The notes under the pieces: model-generated
Database searches by the model: none
Told to the model about the DNA's origin: nothing
Seen by the model: only the letters and a program-made list of their open reading frames with translations
In this document: positions 1-4,755 of the stretch, piece after piece
How the letters are laid out: each line of letters begins with the position of its first letter
How positions within the stretch are numbered: position 1 is the first letter of the stretch
NCBI GenBank assembly: GCA_035759585.1
Contig: DASTUP010000062.1
Location: 1 to 5,625 of the forward strand
Length of the DNA stretch: 5,625 bases
Source: CAMLLJ01 sp035759585
Lineage (GTDB): Bacteria; Gemmatimonadota; Gemmatimonadetes; Gemmatimonadales; GWC2-71-9
Reading direction: 5' to 3'
Translations under genes and position numbers: made by a program

Positions 1-91
1 GTCGGGCCGAGGAAGGGCGCGGCGATGGATGGCGTCGCCGGCGCCGGGATTCGCGACAACCTTGTTACTCCCTGCCCCGCTCCCGATCGAC
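1..91. other. Left-edge intergenic or gene-tail sequence, unassigned
   Basis: I find no supported gene here. Reading frame 1 on the + strand is open but continues out of frame through the propeller gene that follows, so it is a shadow. Frame 2 is open from the left edge to a TAG at 92-94 and could be the tail of an upstream gene; its translation is Arg/Pro-rich and I cannot recognise it. On the minus strand there is no ATG or GTG start pointing left. A short CCGGCGCCGG palindrome lies at 38-47, with no T-tract that would make it a terminator. Confidence 0.3.
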
Positions 92-106
92 TAGACTCGG
101 ATCATG
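92..106 (+). promoter_or_regulatory. Probable leaderless -10 element of the propeller gene
   Basis: TAGACT at 92-97 fits the TANNNT form of a sigma-70 -10 box and is followed by six bases and then the ATG at 104. Transcription would therefore start at or next to the start codon. No Shine-Dalgarno is visible upstream of the ATG, which fits leaderless translation. There is no convincing -35 at 17-18 bp; the nearest candidate, TTGTTA at 62-67, has a 24-bp spacer. The same TAGACT-N6-ATG arrangement precedes the VOC gene on the other strand. Leaderless promoters of this geometry are known from actinobacteria and Deinococcus; their use here is inferred. Confidence 0.5.
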
Positions 107-742
107 AACAAGCCAACCACGAAGCCCGCCACGATCATCCGCGAATACGGCCCGTTCGAGAACATCACCAACGTCGCCGGCGTGAGCTGGGACGGAAGCC
201 ACGTCTGGATCGCGGGCGGAGACGGACTCCACGCCTGCGATCCCGGGAGCGGCGCCATCGTGCGCTCGCTCGACGTCGCGGCACACGCCGGCACCGCGTT
301 CGATGGCACGCACCTGTTCCAGATCGCGGAGGACCGGATCCAGAAAGTCGACCCTGCATCCGGTAAGGTGCTCGCCACCATACCTGCGCCCGCGCACGGC
401 GCCGATTCGGGGCTCGCGTGGGCGGAGGGGACGCTCTGGGTCGGACATTATCGGGAGCGGAAGATTCACCAGGTGGATCCCGAGACGGGCCGGGTGCTCC
501 GCACCATCGACTCGAACCGGTTCGTCACCGGCGTCACTTGGGTGGACGGCGAGCTGTGGCACGCGACGTGGGAGGATGAAACGAGCGACGTGCGGCGGAT
601 CGATCCGGAGTCGGGCGAAGTGCTGGAGAGTCTCGAGATGCCGGCGGGGACGATGGTCTCGGGACTCGAGTCGGACGGCGGCGATCGGTTCTTCTGCGGC
701 GGGGGGAAGAGCGGGCGGGTGCGGGCGGTGCGGCGGCGATGA
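104..742 (+). CDS. Small cytoplasmic beta-propeller protein (YncE/Vgb/glutamine cyclotransferase-like)
   Basis: A 212-residue protein made of about five repeats of 35-42 residues, at roughly 24-58, 61-96, 101-138, 140-180 and 184-211. Each repeat has a 'G-x-x-W/F-D-G-x-x-L-W' strand and most end in 'DPxSGxVL' (for example 'VDPASGKVLATI' at 82-93 and 'VDPETGRVLRTI' at 124-135). This is the pattern of YVTN/Vgb/glutamine cyclotransferase-type propellers, which bind small ligands or act as lyases or cyclotransferases. No catalytic residues can be assigned, so no reaction is claimed. There is no signal peptide or membrane segment, so it is probably cytoplasmic. The ATG at 104 is preferred because the first blade begins soon after it and a -10 box sits 6 nt upstream. 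It stands alone on the + strand and converges on the lipoprotein gene across 23 bp with no obvious terminator. It may be slightly short for a closed propeller, which could imply oligomerisation. Confidence 0.85.
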   Translation: MNKPTTKPATIIREYGPFENITNVAGVSWDGSHVWIAGGDGLHACDPGSGAIVRSLDVAAHAGTAFDGTHLFQIAEDRIQKVDPASGKVLATIPAPAHGADSGLAWAEGTLWVGHYRERKIHQVDPETGRVLRTIDSNRFVTGVTWVDGELWHATWEDETSDVRRIDPESGEVLESLEMPAGTMVSGLESDGGDRFFCGGGKSGRVRAVRRR

Positions 743-765
743 AAGAAAGGCGAGTTTTCGGTGCC

Positions 766-1950
766 TCAGCTGCCATCGTGGCCCCAAGCCGGATGGCGAG
801 CAGGCCTGTGCGTGGGGATGGCGCAGATATCCACGCTCGGGCCCGCTGGCCGAACGTCCGTACCGTCCCTTCGCATGCTCATGATCGCATAGACGCACTG
901 CGCCGGGATATCGTATTGTGCGAATGCAATGCGCTGGCCATCGGGCGACCACGCGGGATCGATTGCGACGTCCGGCCCGATGGCCCGATCGTTTGAGCCA
1001 TCGGCATCGATGATGCGGATGAAGTCGCCGTCGACATAGGCAATCGACTGTCCATCCGGCGACCAGGCCGGACTCCTTTGCTGAACGCCTGCAGCGCCGA
1101 GCAGCCGGAGATTGCTCCCGTCGGCACCCACCAGCCAGAGCCGGGCCACTCCTTCCATGAAGTGCCAGCGCGAGACCACGATGGTCGATCCGTCCGGAGA
1201 CCAGGAGAGTGCCTCCGCATCGCCGACGTCCGTGATCTGCAGCGGTTCTTCCGGACCATCCACACTCATGATGAAGATGTCTTCCCGCACGCCGGCCCCG
1301 TCCGAGTGGGCGACGTACGCCAGCCGCTCTCCATCCGGCGACCAGGCAACGGTTCCGAGTGTCGCGCCGGTCACCTCACGGAGCGTGCGACGGCCCGATC
1401 CATCGGCATGCATGATCTCGATGGAGCTCGCCGTGATCCATGCCGCCCGTTCGCCATCGGGGCTGATGGCCACGGACGTGCACGAGCCGCACTCGATCGC
1501 CGGGTACCCGAGGCGGCCCGCCTGGGCCGGATCGCCACTCAGGTCCTGGAGCTCGATCGTGCGCCATCCGTCGTAGAGGAGCCAGTCGCGGAACGTCGTC
1601 CGGCACTCGACGTCGAGGACGAGCTGCTGCGCGCCTTCGCCGGCAAACTCGAATTCGCGTTCCGTGCCATCGGGGACCGTGCACCAAGAGGCAATCTCTG
1701 ATAGTATGACGCGGTGCGCGCCATTTCCCAGCCTGGCGAGGTCGATCGTCGTGTCCCGGCTGACCCGTACGGGTGGTCCGTCGTCGAGCGTGAGGAGATA
1801 GCCGTCGGGATCCTGGTCGAGCCCCGTCGTCCGGATTACGAGGCTCAGCGAGCGAGCGAGCGGCTCGGGTGGCATCATCGCGTCGCTGCATCCTGCCAGG
1901 GGGATCAGGAGCGACAGATGCCACATGCTCGAGTGGACGTTGCGGCGCAT
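766..1950 (-). CDS. Secreted lipoprotein: PEGA-like N-terminal domain plus TolB/PD40 beta-propeller
   Basis: A 394-residue protein from the ATG at 1950. Residues 1-20 form a lipoprotein signal (RR n-region, short Leu/Ile core) with the lipobox L18-A19-G20-C21, so the mature protein should be anchored by C21. Residues 33-118 form a PEGA-like beta domain ('GLDQDPDGY', 'LGNGAHRVIL', paired C90/C116), a style common in Gemmatimonadota surface proteins. Residues 152-394 are PD40/TolB blades with 'SPDG' motifs at 163, 204, 251, 297 and 335. They would bind partner proteins or peptides in the periplasm or at the surface. C154 and C157 (ECGSC) and C352/C376 could form disulfides. The open frame extends upstream to 2439, but that extension is Arg-rich, overlaps the next gene antisense to nothing known, and lacks a signal, so it is rejected. 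An alternative ATG at 1926 keeps the lipobox but has no ribosome site. The last blade stops at 'PAWGHDGS', just where its second strand should begin. Confidence 0.85.
   Translation of the reverse strand: MRRNVHSSMWHLSLLIPLAGCSDAMMPPEPLARSLSLVIRTTGLDQDPDGYLLTLDDGPPVRVSRDTTIDLARLGNGAHRVILSEIASWCTVPDGTEREFEFAGEGAQQLVLDVECRTTFRDWLLYDGWRTIELQDLSGDPAQAGRLGYPAIECGSCTSVAISPDGERAAWITASSIEIMHADGSGRRTLREVTGATLGTVAWSPDGERLAYVAHSDGAGVREDIFIMSVDGPEEPLQITDVGDAEALSWSPDGSTIVVSRWHFMEGVARLWLVGADGSNLRLLGAAGVQQRSPAWSPDGQSIAYVDGDFIRIIDADGSNDRAIGPDVAIDPAWSPDGQRIAFAQYDIPAQCVYAIMSMRRDGTDVRPAGPSVDICAIPTHRPARHPAWGHDGS
1847..1862 (-). repeat. Tetranucleotide tract (AGCG x4) just after the lipoprotein signal sequence
   Basis: Four perfect copies of AGCG (+ strand) lie about 90 nt inside the lipoprotein gene and encode part of 'PLARSLSL' after the lipid-anchored cysteine. 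A change of one copy would shift the frame and switch the gene off, as in phase-variable surface lipoproteins. Four copies is short, and high-GC coding sequence makes such tracts by chance, so phase variation is only a possibility. Confidence 0.3.
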
Positions 1951-1951
1951 G

Positions 1952-1965
1952 GATCTCCGGAGATC
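1952..1965. promoter_or_regulatory. 14-bp perfect palindrome overlapping the lipoprotein ribosome-binding site
   Basis: GATCTCCGGAGATC is a perfect palindrome that begins 1 nt upstream of the ATG at 1950. On the minus strand its GGAG lies 4 nt before the ATG and is the only Shine-Dalgarno-like element, which supports that start over the ATG at 1926. The palindrome could be a dimeric-regulator operator or could let transcripts pair with each other over the ribosome site. It has no loop, so a simple intramolecular hairpin would be strained. Its role is inferred. Confidence 0.4.
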
Positions 1966-2066
1966 GGTCGAACCGCCCCTCAGCGCGGCTGGTGGATGAC
2001 CCGGTGACGCCGGCATGCATCCGGTCTGCACATTCGTATCCGGAGTCGCTGGATGGGAGCAGGCTC

Positions 2067-2483
2067 TCAGGCGCCGTCCGTGGATCTGCGCGCGAGGCGT
2101 GCCGCCCAGATCGTCATCCCGGCGTTCATGAGTGCGCCCAAGCCGAACGCAGTGCGACACCCGAAACCTCCACCACCCGGATCCCGGCCACCCGCTGCGA
2201 CCCGGCATGCGTCCGCGGTGTCGTCGAGTGCGATCCAGCCGCCGACGATCGCAAATCCTCCGAGGATCACGACGATGAGCCAGTTCACGAGTCGCGGCCG
2301 GCGCGCCGCCTTCGCGAGGAGCGCGAGCGCGGCGCTCACCAGGATCGACGCCACGAGATAGGCGACGGCCGGCGGTACCTGGAGGGCATCGCTCCGCGTG
2401 AGCCCGGCCCAGACGAGTGATGCTGCGACGGTGGCGCACAGCAGTGCTGCGGTCACCAGCTGACGGAACGACGGCTCGGGCAT
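2067..2483 (-). CDS. Four-helix membrane protein of unknown function
   Basis: I do not recognise a family. From the ATG at 2483 the product has 138 residues, with predicted membrane segments at about 8-28, 36-58, 65-86 and 111-130. The positively charged loop 'KAARRPR' (58-64) and the C-terminal 'RLARR' suggest both ends and the middle loop face the cytoplasm. The segment 87-110, rich in Gly and carrying C93 and C109, would face outward and could form a disulfide. An upstream ATG at 2522 would overlap the STAS gene by 28 nt and add a basic, Ser/Arg-rich leader; 2483 is preferred because it starts next to the first helix and lies 11 nt after the STAS stop. No good Shine-Dalgarno is seen, which fits translational coupling. 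It is the last gene of the VOC-STAS cluster. Confidence 0.75.
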   Translation of the reverse strand: MPEPSFRQLVTAALLCATVAASLVWAGLTRSDALQVPPAVAYLVASILVSAALALLAKAARRPRLVNWLIVVILGGFAIVGGWIALDDTADACRVAAGGRDPGGGGFGCRTAFGLGALMNAGMTIWAARLARRSTDGA

Positions 2484-2494
2484 CCCGCTCGTGC

Positions 2495-2857
2495 TCAGCC
2501 GCCGGCGTCGTCCGTGAGCCACTGAATCGCCGCCGTGATGTCGCTGTAGAACACCCGATAGTCCCCTTCGCCGAAGGCGAGGCGCGCGAGGTAGGCGAGG
2601 CGCGTGTTCGGGACGACGATGGCGCGGCGCAGGCGCACGCTGCCGAGCTCGGCGTCGAGGCGCTGCTGCAGGAGCGGGACCTCGACCGGCGGGGCCGTCA
2701 TCTCCAGGGCGTCATAAAGGACCCGGTCGCGGCCGGTTTCCTGCACGAGCAGGAGGACGCGCTCCTGACATTCGCGCAGGAGGGCCTCGGTGGGCTCGCC
2801 GCGGAGGCGGGCCATGATCAGGTCCGGGAGTGGCTCGATCCAGAGCTGGTCCGACAC
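2495..2857 (-). CDS. SpoIIAA/STAS-like small protein
   Basis: A 120-residue protein with an alternating beta/alpha pattern expected of a SpoIIAA-like (STAS/SEC14) fold: strand 4-19, helix 23-41, strand 45-53, helix 58-73, strand 77-84 ('RRAIVVPN'), helix 86-97, strand 100-105 ('YRVFYS'), helix 107-117 ('ITAAIQWLTDD'). The terminal 'RVFYSDITAAIQWL' is typical of this group of short stand-alone proteins. In anti-anti-sigma factors a Ser or Thr after the central strand is phosphorylated; here that strand reads 'VLYDALEM' with no Ser at the expected place, so a phospho-switch is not supported. The start is GTG at 2857, 1 nt after the VOC stop (TGA-C-GTG), with GAGGAG 10 nt upstream. It has no membrane segment and is likely cytoplasmic, with function unknown. 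The family call rests on fold pattern and style. Confidence 0.75.
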   Translation of the reverse strand: MSDQLWIEPLPDLIMARLRGEPTEALLRECQERVLLLVQETGRDRVLYDALEMTAPPVEVPLLQQRLDAELGSVRLRRAIVVPNTRLAYLARLAFGEGDYRVFYSDITAAIQWLTDDAGG

Positions 2858-2858
2858 G

Positions 2859-3299
2859 TCAGAAGAGCTCCTCGGCCAGCGAGACGATGATGCCCGCAGG
2901 GCCCCGCATGTAGCAGAGCCGGTACTTGTCCTCGTACTGGACGACTTCCCCTATGAGGTCGCCGCCTTTGGCCTGCAGGCGCGCGACCGTGGCGTCGACG
3001 TTTTCGACCGTGAACATGACGCTGCGGAGGCCGAGCGCGTTCGGCGGTGCGACGGCCGGCTCGAGCGGAACGAGCTCCGGGCTGAGGAACTTCGTGAGCT
3101 CGAGCTGCCCGTGGCCGTCCGCGGTCTGCATCATGACGATGTCCACCTGGATGCCTTCGAGGTGGTTGATGCGGTCCACCCACGGACCGCCGACGCGGGC
3201 CCGGCCTCCGATGGAAAGGCCGAGGGCGGTGAAGAAATCGATGGCGGATTCGAGGTCGTCGACGACGACACTCACGTGGTCGAGGCGCTTGATGGTCAT
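2859..3299 (-). CDS. VOC-superfamily (glyoxalase/bleomycin-resistance fold) protein
   Basis: A 146-residue protein with the two beta-alpha-beta-beta-beta modules of the vicinal oxygen chelate fold. Module 1 is about 3-72 ('LDHVSVVVDDLESAIDFF', 'QLELTKFL'); module 2 is about 90-145 ('GLRSVMFTVENVDATVARL', 'GPAGIIVSLAEEL'). Length is normal for a single-domain member. In metal-dependent VOC enzymes each module supplies two ligands. Here H8 and E67 of module 1 are present, but the matching positions of module 2 are S93 and S140. The protein may therefore use only two protein ligands, bind no metal, or complete its site across a dimer. Relatives include lyases, isomerases and resistance proteins, so no substrate is assigned. 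The ATG at 3299 begins directly at strand 1 and has a -10 box 6 nt upstream with no Shine-Dalgarno. It is the first gene of a three-gene cluster and probably cytoplasmic. Confidence 0.9.
   Translation of the reverse strand: MTIKRLDHVSVVVDDLESAIDFFTALGLSIGGRARVGGPWVDRINHLEGIQVDIVMMQTADGHGQLELTKFLSPELVPLEPAVAPPNALGLRSVMFTVENVDATVARLQAKGGDLIGEVVQYEDKYRLCYMRGPAGIIVSLAEELF
2868..2873 (-). promoter_or_regulatory. Shine-Dalgarno (GAGGAG) for the GTG start of the STAS-like gene
   Basis: Read on the minus strand, GAGGAG lies inside the last codons of the VOC gene, 10 nt before the GTG at 2857. It supports the unusual start codon over an internal ATG at codon 15, which would remove the first beta strand. 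Confidence 0.55.
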
Positions 3300-3305
3300 G
3301 GGCGC

Positions 3306-3335
3306 AGTCTAGCGGGGGACGACTCGCGGTTACAA
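3306..3335 (-). promoter_or_regulatory. Probable sigma-70-like leaderless promoter of the VOC-STAS-membrane cluster
   Basis: On the minus strand TTGTAA (3335-3330) and TAGACT (3311-3306) are separated by 18 bp, and TAGACT is 6 nt from the ATG at 3299. This is a reasonable -35/-10 pair whose start point would fall at the start codon. The lack of a Shine-Dalgarno before the ATG agrees with a leaderless message. The match with the propeller gene promoter raises confidence. Confidence 0.55.
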
Positions 3336-3345
3336 CCTTGCCGCG
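3325..3345. promoter_or_regulatory. Inverted repeat around the -35 box (possible operator)
   Basis: CGCGG at 3325-3329 and CCGCG at 3341-3345 are inverted arms 11 bp apart, and between them lies GGTTACAACC, itself a near-palindrome that begins inside the left arm (3328-3337). The structure encloses the TTGTAA -35 candidate. A repressor bound here would block the polymerase. GC-rich 5-bp arms arise easily by chance, so this is a weak candidate. Confidence 0.3.
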
Positions 3346-3380
3346 GAAACCGGTCCGAGCGGTGAAGTGACGTGCAGGCC

Positions 3381-3836
3381 TCAGTTCGCCGCCATCCCGC
3401 CCGGGACGGCGTCCTGCCGCGCCGTCTGGATCCTGGGAAACCAGCGGACCACGAGGAAGAGGTAGATCAGCCAGAGCGCGAGCCACACCGATCCGACGGC
3501 GCGGAGCCGGGCGGCGAAGAGCACGAGGCTCGGCGCGAGGAACAGCAGGGTGTAGCCGAGGAGCCAGAATTGGTCGCCGCGGCGGGAGAGCCGCAACCGC
3601 CCGGCGCCGTCGAATCGTCCGCCCACGGCGGCGCAGTAGTAGCTGAAGGAGGCGAAGACGAAGGAGAAGGTGGCGACGCCCATCACCAGCAGCGTGACCT
3701 GGAACAGCGTGGCGTCGACCTCGCCGGTCGCGAGCCTCGGGAACATGAAGATGAGGAGGAAGGTGAAGATCGCGATGCTCGTGCCGGCGAGGGAGTACGC
3801 GCGGTTGACGTTCGCGGAAGCTAGCTCTTCTGCCAT
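3381..3836 (-). CDS. Four-helix membrane protein of unknown function
   Basis: I do not recognise a family. The 151-residue product has hydrophobic segments at about 16-36, 42-71, 91-110 and 114-133, the second long and aromatic ('FSFVFASFSYYCAAVGG'). The loop 73-89 is basic ('RLRLSRRGDQ'), which places it in the cytoplasm together with both termini. No cofactor-binding motif is visible. The ATG at 3836 has a strong GAGGAG 7 nt upstream. The gene lies 31 nt after the cupredoxin-like lipoprotein and on the same strand, so it is likely the third gene of that transcript and may assist or anchor the same envelope function. After its stop there are 81 bp before the VOC start, with no clear terminator. 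Confidence 0.8.
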   Translation of the reverse strand: MAEELASANVNRAYSLAGTSIAIFTFLLIFMFPRLATGEVDATLFQVTLLVMGVATFSFVFASFSYYCAAVGGRFDGAGRLRLSRRGDQFWLLGYTLLFLAPSLVLFAARLRAVGSVWLALWLIYLFLVVRWFPRIQTARQDAVPGGMAAN

Positions 3837-3843
3837 GGTACGA

Positions 3844-3849
3844 CTCCTC
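3844..3849 (-). promoter_or_regulatory. Shine-Dalgarno (GAGGAG) of the four-helix membrane protein
   Basis: On the minus strand GAGGAG is 7 nt before the ATG at 3836. It is the best ribosome site in the window and fixes this start. Confidence 0.7.
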
Positions 3850-3867
3850 GTCAGATAGTCCGCTCGG

Positions 3868-4755
3868 TCACTGTACGCTGACCTGCCGGATCATCCCATG
3901 CTCGATATGCGATCGCCCATCGGGCGCGGTCGCCATGCAGACCAGCACGTACTCGCCCGGCGTGAAGTCCACATCGAAGAACGTCTCCCTCCCCGGCCCG
4001 ATCGCCGCGATGCCGCCGGCGAGCGTGCCCAGGCTCTCGAGCGGCGGCGGCTCGGCCGCGGGAGCATCGCGCCGGGCGATCTCCGGATTGAGCCAGGTCC
4101 TGACGTCGTCCGCCGTGATCCCGGGCGCGAGTTTCATCAGCACGAGATCATGCGGCTCGATGCCGGCATTCTGCACCCGGATCGTCTGCAGGCCGGCGCG
4201 GAGCGGCGGCTCGAAGGTGAAATCGAAATCCAGGAGTCGCACTACGATGTCCGCCTCCGGCGCCGCCTTGTCCGCCTCGTCCGCCTCATACACCACGAAC
4301 CGCTTCACCTCTCCCTTGCCGAAGTGGGGCGCCCCACTCTCATCCTCGATGGGACAGATCCACACGTAGTCGCCGGGCTCGAGGTACTGCGTCACGGTCG
4401 CAGAACTGCCCGGCGCGGCGCCACCCGGGCCGCCGAACCGCGCGGCCCATTTCGGCCGCGGCCCCGAGGTACGGATCGCCTCGGCGTACGCATCCACCAG
4501 GTCTTCGACCGTCCTGCCCGAGTCGAGCCGCACAATGTGCCCGTAGTGGATCTCGCCTCCGAGGTTCGCGAAGCGGAGCGTGGTCCAGCCGGCGGGGATC
4601 GAGTCGGGGGCCTCGAAGGCGTATTCGGTGGAGGAGAGCGCGACGACACGCGGCGCCGGAGCGGCGGCGGCATCGGGGTCTCTCGGCGGATCGTCTCCGG
4701 CGCACGCGGCGAGGAGGGCGACACAGGCGACGGCGAAACCTCGGCTGGCGTTCAT
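3868..4755 (-). CDS. Lipoprotein with two tandem cupredoxin-like domains
   Basis: A 295-residue exported protein. Residues 1-17 are a signal sequence with lipobox L15-A16-A17-C18, followed by an Asp/Pro/Ala-rich linker to about 35. Domains at about 36-157 and 168-295 look like a duplication. Both have N-x3-E-x-H (N64/H70 and N196/H202), a helical insert ('TVEDLVDAY' and 'TADDVRTWL'), then 'PG-D/E-Y-V' leading to C-x9-H (C134/H144 and C273/H283). Domain 2 also has M288, five residues after H283, so H202, C273, H283 and M288 could form a type 1 copper site. In domain 1 the position of the Met is E149, so its site is probably altered or empty. The C-to-H spacing is longer than in plastocyanin, so copper binding is an inference. 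The likely role is electron transfer, copper handling or a structural part at the outer envelope. ATG at 4755 overlaps the upstream stop by 4 nt (ATGA), with GGAG 5 nt before it. Confidence 0.85.
   Translation of the reverse strand: MNASRGFAVACVALLAACAGDDPPRDPDAAAAPAPRVVALSSTEYAFEAPDSIPAGWTTLRFANLGGEIHYGHIVRLDSGRTVEDLVDAYAEAIRTSGPRPKWAARFGGPGGAAPGSSATVTQYLEPGDYVWICPIEDESGAPHFGKGEVKRFVVYEADEADKAAPEADIVVRLLDFDFTFEPPLRAGLQTIRVQNAGIEPHDLVLMKLAPGITADDVRTWLNPEIARRDAPAAEPPPLESLGTLAGGIAAIGPGRETFFDVDFTPGEYVLVCMATAPDGRSHIEHGMIRQVSVQ

Noticed and set aside
743..765. Possible bidirectional terminator between the two convergent genes
   Set aside because: Only a 4-bp GAAA/TTTC stem can be drawn, without GC-rich arms, so it is too weak to call.
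65..952. Minus-strand open frame opposite the + strand propeller gene
   Set aside because: It has low-complexity Arg/Pro/His composition, whereas the + strand frame shows regular propeller repeats.
2009..2024. CCGGCATGCATCCGG hairpin after the membrane-protein gene as a terminator
   Set aside because: The stem is only 4 bp, the arms are self-complementary, and no T-run follows on either strand.
2045..2064. CRISPR array, mobile element or phage attachment site anywhere in the window
   Set aside because: I found no spaced direct repeats, no transposase or integrase motifs and no terminal inverted repeats. Repetition in the window comes from beta-propeller codons.
1951..2439. N-terminal extension of the lipoprotein reading frame up to an ATG at 2439
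   Set aside because: The added 163 residues are Arg/Pro-rich, run through the membrane-protein gene on the same strand in another frame, and would bury the lipoprotein signal inside the protein.
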